Shown: positions 5,709-15,440, numbered from the stretch's first letter. The stretch: DNA of 64,000 nucleotides from Paraburkholderia oxyphila NBRC 105797 (GCF_000685075.1 NZ_BAYD01000013.1:105125-169124); one strand, 5' to 3'. Numbers and translations: made by a program. The notes: generated from the sequence alone by a model not told the origin.

Positions 5709-7382
5709 ATGAACCTGCGTGAGTACGAAAACGCAAAGTTTGAGCTCGCCGGCATGCTGCGCGCCTTGTCGGAGGCGGCAAAGGCCAAGGGTGAGCCGAC
5801 CGGTGAGAGGATTCGGGATCTGTTCGTTCGCCTCGCGGAAGACCGGTTCAACCTCGCCGTGGTCGGTCGCTTTGGACGCGGCAAGAGTTCGCTGATGAAT
5901 GCCCTGATTGGCATGGAGCGCTTGCCGACCGGTATTCTCCCGCTCACATCGGTCATCACCGCCGTTGTCTATGGCAGTACTGAGAAAGTCATCATCCACT
6001 ACGAAGGTCGGCATCTGGAGAAGGCTATTGAGCTCGACGAGCTTCCACAGTTCACTACACAACGTGGCAATCCAGGCAATGTGCGCGGCGTCAGGACCGC
6101 GGAGGTGCAGTTGCCCGCCGAACTCCTGCGGCGAGGGTTCCGATTCGTCGATACACCCGGTCTGGGATCAGCGATCGCGGAGAACACGCGCACGACCGAG
6201 TCCTTCCTCCCGGAAGCCGACGCGATGCTGGTGGTGACCAGCTATGACAGTCCACTGTCGGAAGAGGAATTTGCCGTGTTGCGCCTGGCCGCCCGGTACG
6301 ACCGCCATGTATTCATGGTACTAAACAAGCAGGACACCGTGACGCAGGCGCAGCGTGAAGAAGGGCTCGCCTATGTGCACGAGACGTTGCAACGGGTCCT
6401 TGGACCGCGTCCCTCGCCGCCTTTTTCCGTTTCCGCGCGTGATGGCCTTGCCGCCAAGTTCCGGGGCGATCCCGAAGCGCTGCGGGAAAGCGGTGTGGCT
6501 GAACTCGAAGGCGCCCTGGTCAGCTTTCTTGTAGAGGGCAAGCGGCGTGCCTTTCTGGCGAGCTTTTGCGAACGGATCCTGAATGTCACCCGAATGGATC
6601 CATCGGACGCGGAATTTGCCGCGGTAGCGCTCCAGCTTCAGGAGTACCTTCATCGGCTCGAAGCTGACAGCGGTAGTGTGCGCAACCCACGTCCGCGCGT
6701 TCCCGATTCCGACACTGATCTTGGCTCGCTGCACACTCTCCAGCCCTGCGAAATCTGTGAGCGCATCCAGTCCGTCAGCTTCGACTTCTTGTGCCGGTAC
6801 CAGTATGAATTGAGCGTCAGCGCGCAGTCGCAGACACGGCATGCGCAGACGAAGGGCCTCTGCGTCACGCACACACGACAGCTCGCGGCGCTTGCGTCAC
6901 CACGCGGTATCGCGATTGGTTACCCCGCGCTGCTCGGAGCACTGTCCTCTACGTTGGAGCGTGCGGCGCGCGCGTCGTCGGGTGGGCTGCGGGACGTGCT
7001 CGATCGCAAGGACGTGCTGCCCGATACGCACGAATGTGCGTTGTGTCGACTGTGCATGGCGACGTTGCAGACGACGATCAAGGAGATTGCGGGCCGTCTG
7101 GCGCAGGACACCACCCATGGCGTCGATTCATTGTCCGGCATCTGCATGGTGCACCTCCCAGCCCTGATAGCCGGGCTGAGTGACGCTGGGCTGACGGAGC
7201 GAGTGCTCACACGCGAGGCAGCGATCCTCTCCAGGCTGGCAGACGATCTGAGGCGTTATGCGACGAAGCATGACGCCATACGCAGGCAGCTTGCCAGTGC
7301 CGAAGAGACAGACGCTGCAGAAAGGACGCTCAAGTTGATCGCGGGGCTGGTCAACGTGCACGTGCCGTGGACCGACGAGTGA
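5709..7382 (+). CDS. Dynamin-like GTPase fused to two CxxC...CxxH repeats
   Basis: A 557-residue protein starting at ATG 5709 behind GGAGGG. The N-terminal half is a dynamin-family GTPase: P-loop GRFGRGKSS (53-61), G3 motif DTPG (148-151) and G4 motif NKQD (206-209). The C-terminal half, where dynamins normally carry a helical stalk, instead holds two copies of the metal-site unit of the minus-strand neighbour: C347/C350-C385/H388 (gap 35) and C443/C446-C479/H482 (gap 33). No clear membrane anchor is seen. Dynamin-like proteins remodel or guard membranes, so membrane protection during fluoride stress is a reasonable but untested idea. It is co-transcribed with the ACT gene behind a fluoride riboswitch. 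Confidence 0.85.
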   Translation: MNLREYENAKFELAGMLRALSEAAKAKGEPTGERIRDLFVRLAEDRFNLAVVGRFGRGKSSLMNALIGMERLPTGILPLTSVITAVVYGSTEKVIIHYEGRHLEKAIELDELPQFTTQRGNPGNVRGVRTAEVQLPAELLRRGFRFVDTPGLGSAIAENTRTTESFLPEADAMLVVTSYDSPLSEEEFAVLRLAARYDRHVFMVLNKQDTVTQAQREEGLAYVHETLQRVLGPRPSPPFSVSARDGLAAKFRGDPEALRESGVAELEGALVSFLVEGKRRAFLASFCERILNVTRMDPSDAEFAAVALQLQEYLHRLEADSGSVRNPRPRVPDSDTDLGSLHTLQPCEICERIQSVSFDFLCRYQYELSVSAQSQTRHAQTKGLCVTHTRQLAALASPRGIAIGYPALLGALSSTLERAARASSGGLRDVLDRKDVLPDTHECALCRLCMATLQTTIKEIAGRLAQDTTHGVDSLSGICMVHLPALIAGLSDAGLTERVLTREAAILSRLADDLRRYATKHDAIRRQLASAEETDAAERTLKLIAGLVNVHVPWTDE

Positions 7383-7451
7383 GCAGGGGTGGCACACGCG
7401 ATCTGCAATTTGATGACACCCGCGATTTGCGTGATCACGGAAGGGGGCACA

Positions 7452-7517
7452 ATGAAATCGGCTGGCCGCGACCCATTTTACTCGCTTATAAAATCGGGAT
7501 TCCTGTTTGCCAAGTAG
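7452..7517 (+). CDS. Possible 21-residue peptide or start of a lost gene
   Basis: An ATG at 7452 has a good ribosome-binding site (GAAGGGGG, seven bases upstream) and codes for MKSAGRDPFYSLIKSGFLFAK before a TAG. It lies 70 bases after the dynamin-like gene and could be the last, truncated member of that operon. I do not recognise the sequence. The rest of 7383-7678 shows no gene. Confidence 0.25.
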   Translation: MKSAGRDPFYSLIKSGFLFAK

Positions 7518-7678
7518 TGCCTCCCCTCGCCACGCCTTATCGCGACACCAATGCGTGTGCCCGGTAGGTGGCCGGACGCCTTACGGATGGGGCAACTGAA
7601 AGAGCAGGTGGGCTCGGTGCGATGGCAATGTGCGACGGCATGGTCACGAGCCTGGCAGTCGACCCTGCCGGCCTGGGA

Positions 7679-8287
7679 TCAGTGGTCCGCGTGCAGCATG
7701 ACTGAAAAGCTGACGGGCGCCGAGCCCGACAGCACGTTCAGATTCATGACTGAGCGCAGTGCTTCGACGCCGTCCTGGAGGCCGTAATCCTTCAGGTTTA
7801 CGATGATTGGCGTGCGGGTGGTGACTAGCAGCGCATGGCGCTCCAGCTTTACCACGCGTAGATGCGCGGCGACGGGATTCGATTGCCCGGCGATGACGAG
7901 CGTACCGCTTACGTCCACGTCGTCGGATCCACCCGGCGGCAGCGCGTCGAGACGGTGGACGTCGACAGAACCGGTAAACACGGCCTGCGGATGTTCGCTT
8001 ACCTTGAACAGCATTTGCTTGATGCGGTCGTTGCGCAGGGGGATGTTTGTTTCGACACTCGCGAGGTCGACAGCGAACTGCAAGGCACCATCGTCGCCGA
8101 CCGTGCCGCTGATCTGCCTGAAAGACTGGACTTCCTCGATTGCGGAAGTGCCCGGCGCGCCGGCCTTGGTCGTCACGAAGGTGAAACTCGACTGGCCATT
8201 ATCGACCTGCCATGCGGCTTCGGCAGCGGTGGCAACGAGAGAAGCGGCGACTAGCAATGCCGTCGCGACGAGCGTGGATCGGCGCAT
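7679..8287 (-). CDS. YceI family periplasmic protein
   Basis: 202 residues with a signal peptide (MRRSTLVATALLVAASLVATAAEA) and the YceI lipocalin-like barrel: AAWQVDNGQSSFTFVTTKAG at the start, VETNIPLRNDRIKQMLF in the middle, and a late VNLKDYGL segment. YceI proteins bind isoprenoid-type lipids in the periplasm and are often induced by stress; the exact ligand here cannot be told. It is an isolated minus-strand gene, convergent with the fluoride island. An AGGAGG-like site (GGAGGTC) precedes the start. Confidence 0.88.
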   Translation of the reverse strand: MRRSTLVATALLVAASLVATAAEAAWQVDNGQSSFTFVTTKAGAPGTSAIEEVQSFRQISGTVGDDGALQFAVDLASVETNIPLRNDRIKQMLFKVSEHPQAVFTGSVDVHRLDALPPGGSDDVDVSGTLVIAGQSNPVAAHLRVVKLERHALLVTTRTPIIVNLKDYGLQDGVEALRSVMNLNVLSGSAPVSFSVMLHADH

Positions 8288-9055
8288 TTCAGACCTCCTG
8301 GGTTCTCATGGTTTGGCCGGCGGTTTTGCCCCGGGGAAGGACGGTGAAGCACGAGGCGTTCAGACGAAACTAGCATAGTTTTGTATCGATTCTGGAAGCG
8401 CACTCATCAATATCTTTAGCGGCATGCCAATGCCCGCGCATGGCTGGGCGCCGATAACGCCGTGAAGTGTGGTCCGCCTGCTTCAATCCGATGCTGCCGG
8501 CGTTTGGCGTGCTTATGGCCTTGCCACAGGCCGAATGCCGACGACCAGGGTACGGGCCAGCACGCCTCTGCGGTTGTCTCCGGCGGCGCCGGGATTGCTG
8601 CGTGAGCCCACGGGTCATCATTCCTGAAGCCACAGAGCTTGCGGCCCATATTGCCAGAGGCGCGGCAAGCGCTCTCATCAACTGATACGCAAAGAAACGC
8701 TCGCTTCCGATTATGGCCATCTTCGAGCTGTCATTGGCTCCGGCCTTACGGGCAGGGGAGGCCCGTCGTGATCGAAGGAAACAATGCGCTCGCCGACTGA
8801 ATACGGGGCAACACGACTTCGACGACGATTTCCGTCAGGGCGGCGGGGGATCCAGTGTATGCATCCTTGAAGGGACGTTGTCCGGGCAGACCCGTTGCGT
8901 CTGACGATAGCGCTTGCCCGCGCCGAAGCCGCAGCGTGACGTCCTGGCGACGTCTTGTATCCGGCGTCACGTGGACTATGCTCGAAAGGCATTGTCCGTG
9001 GGGTACTGGGGCAGGCTGTCCTCAGGGCCGACGTGGCTGTGAATGGGAGAAAGGC
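8288..9055. other. 768-bp stretch without a supported gene
   Basis: All open frames here lack a ribosome-binding site and family features. The stretch should hold the promoters of the YceI gene (minus) and the DUF1326 gene (plus); no clear -35/-10 pair or palindrome was found. Confidence 0.5.
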
Positions 9056-9658
9056 ATGAGCTACCAACTGCAAGGCAGCGTTCTGGAGGTCTGTAACTGT
9101 AATGTGCTGTGCCCGTGCTGCATTGGCGAAGACGCCGACAACGGCTCGTGTTGCGCCGCCCTCGCGCATCACTTCGACAGTGGCAGGATCGACGACATCG
9201 ATGTTTCGGGGTTGACCGTTGCGATCGCCACGTACATACCCGGGAATATTCTGAAAGGAAACTGGCAGGTGGCCCTGTACATCGACGAGCGTGCGACCGA
9301 TGCCCAGTTCGAAGCGCTTTCGAGTGCCTACCGCGGCGAGCGCGGCGGTCCGCTTGCCGACTTCGCACAGTTGTATGGAAAGATTGTTTCAATCGAGCGT
9401 GCGCCCATCACGTTCGAACTCAAGGGCGGCAAGGGCACGCTGGACGTTCACGGCGACATTCATGCGGAAATGGAGCCCTACTGGAACCCCGGCGGCTCGC
9501 CCGCGGTGCTGGTCGGCAATCCGGTGGCGACGACGCCCTGTTCGCCCGCCATCATCAGCAAGGCGAGCGCATACCGGATGAGAAATCCGGGGTTGAATGT
9601 CGATCTGAACCTGAGTGGCCATAACGCGACGCAGGGCCATTTCACCTTTCACGCGTAG
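9056..9658 (+). CDS. DUF1326 domain protein
   Basis: 200 residues from ATG 9056, preceded by GGGAGAAAGG. The N-terminus carries the cysteine cluster VCNCNVLCPCC (residues 12-22) typical of DUF1326 proteins, with two further cysteines in GSCCA. A metal-binding role is often assumed for the family but not shown. The next gene, 33 bases downstream, codes for a DUF2182 membrane protein; the two families are regularly found together, so they probably act as one unit at the inner membrane. The longer open frame beginning at 8855 is noncoding leader. Confidence 0.85.
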   Translation: MSYQLQGSVLEVCNCNVLCPCCIGEDADNGSCCAALAHHFDSGRIDDIDVSGLTVAIATYIPGNILKGNWQVALYIDERATDAQFEALSSAYRGERGGPLADFAQLYGKIVSIERAPITFELKGGKGTLDVHGDIHAEMEPYWNPGGSPAVLVGNPVATTPCSPAIISKASAYRMRNPGLNVDLNLSGHNATQGHFTFHA

Positions 9659-9691
9659 CCAGCCTGAGGCCGAACATCCCGGATCGATGCG

Positions 9692-10480
9692 ATGCCCCCG
9701 ACTATCCGTGCGGACCGCGTGACGCCTGTCGTGTTGCTGGTGACGCTTGTCTCGTGGCTGACGCTGTGGGGGTGGAACAACAGCACCTATGCGCCCGGTT
9801 GGGGCGACCAGGGCTGGCTGGGGCAGATGTGGGTGGCGCACCTGTGCAGGGCGCTGAGCGGATCGTCATACGTCGCCGCGATGGCGTTCCATCTCGTGGC
9901 CTGGTTTCTGATGTTGACCGCGATGATGCTGGTCACGATGGTGCCGCTGCTTCAGCTATTCCTTCGCCTGGTTCGTGCACGGGAGAACCGCGTACAGCTG
10001 ATGGCACTCCTGCTGGCCGGCTATTTCATTGCATGGACGCAGTTCGGCGTGGCCGCCCACGTGGCCAATGAGACACTTCATGGCCTGGCGGGCCAGCTCA
10101 CCTGGCTGACGCTGCATCCGTGGGTCCCGGGCGCAGCGATCCTGGCGACGGCGGGGGGCTATCAGCTGACTGCATTGAAGAGACGCTGTCTCGACCGGTG
10201 CCGCTCGCCCATGACGTTCATTACGATGCACTGGCACGGCGAGCGGGAGCGACTGGCCAGCTTCGCGATTGGCTTTCATCATGGCCTGTACTGCATCGGC
10301 TGCTGCTGGGCGCTCATGCTGCTGATGTTTGCCGTCGGTAGCGCGAACCTCGGCTGGATGCTCGCACTCGCGGCGGTGATGGCCGCGGAAAAGACCTGGC
10401 CGTGGGGCCCGCGCATCCGTGTGCCAGTGGCTGTCGGGCTGCTCGGCTGGTCTGCGCTGATCGTTGCCGGGAGCCTTTAA
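9692..10480 (+). CDS. DUF2182 predicted metal-binding integral membrane protein
   Basis: 262 residues with about seven membrane helices. The C-terminal half has the family pattern LKRRCLDRCRSP, then GFHHGLYCIGCCWALMLLMF, then a conserved EK near AAEKTWPWG. The cysteines and histidines in HHGLYCIGCCW could bind metal at the membrane face. Partner of the DUF1326 gene directly upstream; same operon. Biological role unknown for the family. Confidence 0.87.
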   Translation: MPPTIRADRVTPVVLLVTLVSWLTLWGWNNSTYAPGWGDQGWLGQMWVAHLCRALSGSSYVAAMAFHLVAWFLMLTAMMLVTMVPLLQLFLRLVRARENRVQLMALLLAGYFIAWTQFGVAAHVANETLHGLAGQLTWLTLHPWVPGAAILATAGGYQLTALKRRCLDRCRSPMTFITMHWHGERERLASFAIGFHHGLYCIGCCWALMLLMFAVGSANLGWMLALAAVMAAEKTWPWGPRIRVPVAVGLLGWSALIVAGSL

Positions 10481-10734
10481 GCGGTCGCGCCGCCTGCGAG
10501 GCCGCACGCAGGCGTGGGCAATGCCGAGTCGTTTGCGTGCGGCCTCTGCAACGCGCCGTGCCCGATCCTCATCTATGTGCGTCTCTCCCGCATCGCAGCA
10601 GGCCGTTCGGCGCCGGCTCCGCCAGGCGTGCCGCTGGTGAAGGACGGTTTCGGCGCATGTTCCGGCGTCAACGCCGCGCGACGGGCCAGTTTGCACTGCC
10701 CGTCGGCGTCACACCGGATGGAGTCCGCAGTTCG

Positions 10735-11085
10735 TCTGACTGTACGGGAAAGCACGTCGCTCGAGGATGCCTTCTATTTCGTCCCGCCGCCTGGAAGACG
10801 CGCTACGATCGCACGTCGCCGTCCGGCGAGATGGCTACCTTCGAGTTAACGTTCCGGGTCGTATCGCGCGAGAAGATTACGATCGGCGCGGGAACGTTTG
10901 ACGCGTTCTGCGTGCGGGCCGAGGGCTGGCGGATCGATAACCACGGACGCCGCACCGTGACTTACTGGATCGCGCCCGACAAGGTGCCACGCTATCTCTC
11001 GATGGAATTCGCCCGTTACAGAAAAAGAGGCGGAGCTGCGGTCGAATACTGGCGGGAGGAACTGGTCACCTTCGACGCGGGCTAG
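10735..11085 (+). pseudogene. Remnant of a secreted or lipoprotein-type protein, frameshifted
   Basis: The stretch to the stop at 11085 reads as good protein (FELTFRVVSREKITIGAGTF, then RRTVTYWIAPDKVPRY, ending EELVTFDAG), while the sensible upstream part (TSLEDAFYFVPPPG, about 10750-10790) is in another frame. The join is near 10790. No intact start is present. The pattern resembles DUF3108-like periplasmic proteins, but this is tentative. The preceding 250 bases (10481-10735) hold no gene I can support. Confidence 0.4.
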
Positions 11086-11540
11086 CGACCACACAAAAGC
11101 CAATACTCGAACCTCGGCCGGCAAGGGGCAGTTCACCGTCGCGAGTTGAAAGGACGGTTTGAGCGGAATCGACACCGGAATGTCTGAGTGGCGACGGTGC
11201 TGGCGAACGGCGCTTCTTGGCCGCACCCGAACGATTGTCGCGTACCAGCGATTCGCTTTCCCGCTTGTGGTGCCGAACTTCCGTAAGCGTTATCGGGTTA
11301 TTCGACGCCTGCCGATATGTGCGGAGGCATGCACATTCCTGCGGCCGATGGCAGGCATCCAATAAGCCATAACGATAGCCGCCCGACGCGGCCGGCTGCG
11401 CCCGCACAAGGGCTACAATCAAGGCTCTCGGATCGTTATCCTCTCATGTATCCACCCCGGCTCAATCAGCTTCACCCAGGGAATACGGATGGCCGGCCTG
11501 CTATGATTCCGTACATCGGCCACGCCCCGGAGAACCTGCG
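11086..11540. other. 455-bp stretch without a supported gene
   Basis: No frame here shows a family signature or a good start site. It presumably contains the promoter of the small gene at 11541; nothing specific was found. Confidence 0.4.
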
Positions 11541-11753
11541 ATGTCCAATTCCATCGTCAAACCCACGCTCCAACCTGTGCCGATCAAAGACGGAAGCGGA
11601 TACTACGTTCGAGTGACGTGGCCTGACGGCGTCCAGGAAGAGATCCACGACCTGAATACCGGCGCTCCTCCGTTCGTCAGCGAAGGCGAAGCGCGTGACT
11701 GGATCGAAAGCGATTCAGCCGACTGGCTCGAGCGTCACCCACGATCAAAATAG
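11541..11753 (+). CDS. Small conserved-looking hypothetical protein (70 aa)
   Basis: ATG 11541 has a GGAGA site nine bases upstream. The product is acidic and shows an alternating strand/helix pattern: GSGYYVRVTWPDGVQEEI, then FVSEGEARDWIESDS. This looks like a small alpha/beta protein with a tryptophan-rich end. It has no signal peptide or cysteine motif. Similar small cytoplasmic proteins are common in Burkholderia-type genomes, but I cannot name a function. Confidence 0.6.
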   Translation: MSNSIVKPTLQPVPIKDGSGYYVRVTWPDGVQEEIHDLNTGAPPFVSEGEARDWIESDSADWLERHPRSK

Positions 11754-12541
11754 TCGAACCGGCCTTCGCCGTGCAAGTTTAGGGACCATTCGACTTCATT
11801 GACAAGTTCGTGTGTGACGAAGCAGCCACGAGGGCAATCTTCGAAAACTTCCGAAACATGATGACCGTCGTCGCTGTTGGCGCGCGGCATGGCCAAAGCG
11901 GGGGCGTGTCGATGGCGGGGTTGGATGCTCTGGCTGGTGTAAGTCGTTCTTGTTTTTGTCGGCTTATCAACATTCGCCACCTTTTATTAGCGCTTTGAGT
12001 AGCGACCTCAAACTTTATGCAGCTGACCGGATGCCCAATCAGTTGCGTTGGACAACTGAATAATGAGCGACCGTTCGAACGATAGCTCCGTAAAACCCTT
12101 GAATTTTGGGAATTGTTCCGCGATGGGATTTGAATAGGTAGAGGCAGTCGAATAACAGTTTGCGGGTGTATCCTCGTATCGACGCGGCATCCCACGATAG
12201 GCGAGTATCGCACCGTTTGCGTCTGGCGTGAGAGGGCCGTGTGTCCGACTCCATCGGCGCCGACAACAGCATCGAGGTCCTCACGATAACCATGCTCTCC
12301 GATGGCATTGCCTGTGTGAACCGCCGAAAGTCTCGCGCAACTCGACTAGCGGACCCGATAGCTTGTTGCGTATGTCGACGTGATTGGCGGATCGACGATC
12401 AATGACCATTTTCAACAGCATCGAAGTACAACTGCCATCGCCTCCCTTGCCATGCTGGTACGGGCTACGGTTTCGACTCGCTTCGGTAGCGCACCACACG
12501 CGCCGGCCGCTGATCGACGCGTTTGCGGCGCGGCGTCTCTG
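11754..12541. other. 788-bp stretch without a supported gene
   Basis: Both strands have only short frames without start signals or family motifs. The base composition is more AT-rich around 11960-12130 than in the neighbours, which may mark old foreign or decayed DNA. Confidence 0.4.
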
Positions 12542-13648
12542 TCAGGCCGTGTCGCCCACCTCGCGAATCGGGATCACGGTGCGGCTGCCGCAGTTGCGCA
12601 ACAGGTCTCGCAATTCGTTGATGACAGGGAACACCTCGTGGTTCCAGTCGGCACCCTGCCTGTCGTGGGCCTCCTGCTCGCGCTCGACGATCCAGCGGTC
12701 CTCCTTGAAGATGCGTTCCGTGAACCAGACCAGCAGCGGCCACGCCAGGTCCAGTGCAAACGGGATGCCGGGCCTGCGGATGGAAAGCAGGCCAAACGTC
12801 CGGTTGGTGCGCTGCGCCGCATCCAGCGGCACGTAGACGATCCACAGGTCCATCACTAACGTGCCGTCGTCCGAGCGGATCTGGAGCGTCTGGTACGGAT
12901 AGCCGGTGCGCACCGTCATCACGTCCTTGTTGTCCCGGTCGCCGTCCGTCTTGCTGGCGCCAAACACCAGCGCCTCGCCTGCAGGCTGCTTGCCTTCCCG
13001 CGCGAACGTATAGTCCACCTCCACCCAATCCTCGCCGCGACGGCGGCCCAGCGAGCGCGCACGGATCTGCCCCATCTGCCGCCGGTGCAGGAACTGATGG
13101 TTCATGTCCATCAGGTTTTCGTGCATGAAAGAGTAGTGACACTTGACCTCGCGGCCAAAGCGGCGCGTCTTGTACGCCTTGTCTGCCACCGATGGCAGAC
13201 AAGGCAGTGGCCGTTCGTTGGCAAGCTCCACATTGCCGGGGAAGACAAAGATCAGGCCGTGCACCTCGCGGCAGGGATAGGCGCGCACGCCGTTGGGCAG
13301 GCGCTCACGCCCGAGGTATGGCACATCGACGCAGTGGCCGGTGCAGTCATAAGTCCAGCCGTGATAGCCGCACCGGATGGACTCACCTTCCACCACGCCC
13401 GCGTGCAGCGGCACCTGCCGGTGTGCGCAACGATCTTCCAGTGCGAATATCGTACCGGACCCGGTACGCACCAGCACGATCGGATTGCCGGCGAATTGCA
13501 CGCCGACGGCTTTGCCCCGCCTGACCTCGCGCGACCACGCCAGCGGATACCAATGATCGGGATGGATGGGGACACGGCGCAGGTCGCGCACGGGCGCGCT
13601 TGCGGGCGGGTCGATGGCACTGCTATCCAGCAAAGGCACTGCGTGCAT
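12542..13648 (-). CDS. Rieske non-haem iron oxygenase, large subunit
   Basis: 368 residues. ATG 13648 is chosen because AAGGAGG lies eight bases before it. The Rieske [2Fe-2S] site is CAHRQ...CGYHGW (two Cys, two His) in the first third. The mononuclear iron site is in NLMDMNHQFLH. The layout matches single-component terminal oxygenases of the phthalate/vanillate demethylase type, which hydroxylate or demethylate aromatic substrates using electrons from a separate reductase. No reductase gene is next to it, so it must borrow one. Substrate unknown. Confidence 0.88.
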   Translation of the reverse strand: MHAVPLLDSSAIDPPASAPVRDLRRVPIHPDHWYPLAWSREVRRGKAVGVQFAGNPIVLVRTGSGTIFALEDRCAHRQVPLHAGVVEGESIRCGYHGWTYDCTGHCVDVPYLGRERLPNGVRAYPCREVHGLIFVFPGNVELANERPLPCLPSVADKAYKTRRFGREVKCHYSFMHENLMDMNHQFLHRRQMGQIRARSLGRRRGEDWVEVDYTFAREGKQPAGEALVFGASKTDGDRDNKDVMTVRTGYPYQTLQIRSDDGTLVMDLWIVYVPLDAAQRTNRTFGLLSIRRPGIPFALDLAWPLLVWFTERIFKEDRWIVEREQEAHDRQGADWNHEVFPVINELRDLLRNCGSRTVIPIREVGDTA

Positions 13649-14414
13649 GCGTAACGCCTCCTTGCATAACGGGAGCTTCGACCGTCGCCACAAGCGCAAG
13701 CATTGGCGACCGGGGATCTGGCACAGTCTACGCGAAATCGGGTCGAATCGAAGCTCCCGGCACAGATGTCTTGCATGACGGCCGGCTCATCGCGGGAGGT
13801 CGCGCGGCGGCGGGCCGCTGGACTGATACTCGTCGATTGCCGGGTGCAGGTGGACTTCAAGGCATCAGATTCCAAAATCAAACCGTTTCGTGACTCCTGG
13901 TCCTTGAAGTTGTATCGCAAGGCCGTGATACAAGCCTTAATGGAATTCAGGAAATGGAAATCTACTTCACCATAGGAAAGTAAACATGAAGAGCCACCAC
14001 TGGCGTTTACGGATGACTTTCCGACGCGGAATGTACGCTAGTGCATATACACGTTATGGCACCGCGCCTACGCGCTAATATTGCGGGTGTATCCGAAGCA
14101 GACCGTCGACTATTGCGCGCACCTGCGCGCGTACATCGACACGTCCGTCGTACCGACGCCTGCGTTCCTGTATGGCCTGCATGATGAAGATGGAAACGCA
14201 CATTGCGGCACGGCGGCACTGCCCAGGCTTTGGCCGATCAGCAACGCGGCGCGCGGCGCGTCGCGCGCAGATGATCGGCCGCTGCGATCAGCATACGGCT
14301 GCATAAGCCCGGACCACTTGAAGGCGAAAAGCCGAGGGAACCCCAGATTTGCTGGTGGTCACCGACCAAATGTAACCGCTCGGTTTTTCCTTGAACGCGT
14401 GCCACATCATGTGT
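13649..14414. other. 766-bp stretch without a supported gene
   Basis: One plus-strand frame (about 14081-14240) has codon usage like a real gene (VYPKQTVDYCAHLRAYIDTS...) but has no start signal and loses sense further on, so it may be a gene relic. The rest, including an AT-rich zone around 13860-14000, shows nothing definite. Confidence 0.35.
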
Positions 14415-14693
14415 TCACGAGCTGCTTGAACTACTGCTGCTCAGTGTGCGAATGGGGCCACCTGGATTGATCGGTTCAGTTGGCCCAACGGGATGAGGAT
14501 CAACTGGAATTGGCTTGCAACAGCTGATTGGCGGGGATGGTGGATTCGGAGGCACGACTGGCCCAGGTGCTGGCGTTGGTCCTACGGGGTGAACAATGAT
14601 GGGTGGAGAGACCGTGGTTGATGGCTGAGCAAACGCAGTGGAGGCAGACATCAATGCTGCTACAGCGCATAGGGGTAATAGCTTGCGCATCAT
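14415..14693 (-). CDS. Small secreted proline-rich protein with polyserine tail
   Basis: 92 residues from ATG 14693 (a second ATG follows directly), with AGGAG six bases before. A signal peptide (MMRKLLPLCAVAALMSASTAFA) is followed by a mature part made largely of Pro, Val and Gly (HPVGPTPAPGPVVPPNP), a single CC pair, a repeated HPVGPT motif and a run of eight serines at the end. It looks like a disordered exported or surface peptide. I know no function. The region is AT-richer than its surroundings and is followed by IS debris. Confidence 0.6.
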   Translation of the reverse strand: MMRKLLPLCAVAALMSASTAFAQPSTTVSPPIIVHPVGPTPAPGPVVPPNPPSPPISCCKPIPVDPHPVGPTEPINPGGPIRTLSSSSSSSS

Positions 14694-15050
14694 ATTCTCC
14701 TGATTGAATTAAAGGGGGGATCAACAACAGTCCAGCGGTACCGCATTGCAGACAAACGATTTCTTGGGGCTACTACGTATTCGGGTATCGGACCGAGTGA
14801 TGCTTGCGCAAAGACGGTCGTCAAATCATTAACGCCGAATAGCGCATTTACTGCGCTCCGTTATTCGTGAAAGCTATTAACACAGCATCACCGCCTTACC
14901 TTTCAACAACGAGACAAAAACGTGCGCTACAACACACTCACTGGTACAGCCCCCCGACGGTCCGTACGCCGGAATCATCAACCGGGAACGCGCCCCATTT
15001 ACATGAATCGGTTGTATTAGCAATCTGGGGATCCGGCGGGCATGTTCACT
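14694..15050. other. 357-bp AT-richer stretch without a gene
   Basis: Leader of the proline-rich protein gene on one side and the end of the IS110 relic on the other. No coding frame or RNA gene recognised. Confidence 0.4.
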
Positions 15051-15440
15051 TCAGGCCCTTTGTGCTTGCGTAGCTGCCTGACAGACCGTTACCTCCCGTT
15101 CAGCGAAGTGCTTGTGATCCACTTCATCCCGGCAGCCGGGCGTGACGAGCAGTTTGCGCATCCGGTCGCGGTGCTGCAGCACTTCCTTCTGCAATTGGCC
15201 GCGATCGCGCATCAGCTGGCGCGACGCTTCATCTTGCAGCGAAGGCACGTGCAACACGTGCATCCGGTCGCGCTCGACGCGTAGCCAGGCGCGCAGGTTG
15301 ATCACCAGCTTGATCGCATCCAGCCGGTCAGTCTTCGCGCGCCGCTTGTGGCGTTCGACCGGAATGCTGGCCGGATCAACGACGTAGCATTCGATGCCGC
15401 GTGCCTGCAGTGCACGGTAGATCCAGACAATCGTCCTCCT
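15051..15440 (-). mobile_element. IS110-family transposase fragment
   Basis: On the minus strand, from about 15440, the sequence reads YRALQARGIECYVVDPASIP, then RAKTDRLDAIKLVINLRAWL, then GQLQKEVLQHRDRMRKLLVT, ending at 15051. This is the N-terminal DEDD-domain region of IS110-type transposases. The frame is unbroken for about 125 residues, but neither the true start nor the C-terminal serine-containing half is present, so it is a fragment. It abuts an ISNCY-type fragment, indicating nested insertion or deletion. Confidence 0.75.

Noticed and set aside
8711..9172. Minus-strand open frame of 153 codons overlapping the DUF1326 gene
   Set aside because: No ribosome-binding site, low-complexity composition and overlap with a well supported gene.
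14081..14470. Plus-strand frame with gene-like codon use at its start
   Set aside because: TTG start without a site, sense lost after about 60 codons, and it overlaps the secreted proline-rich protein gene; at most a relic.
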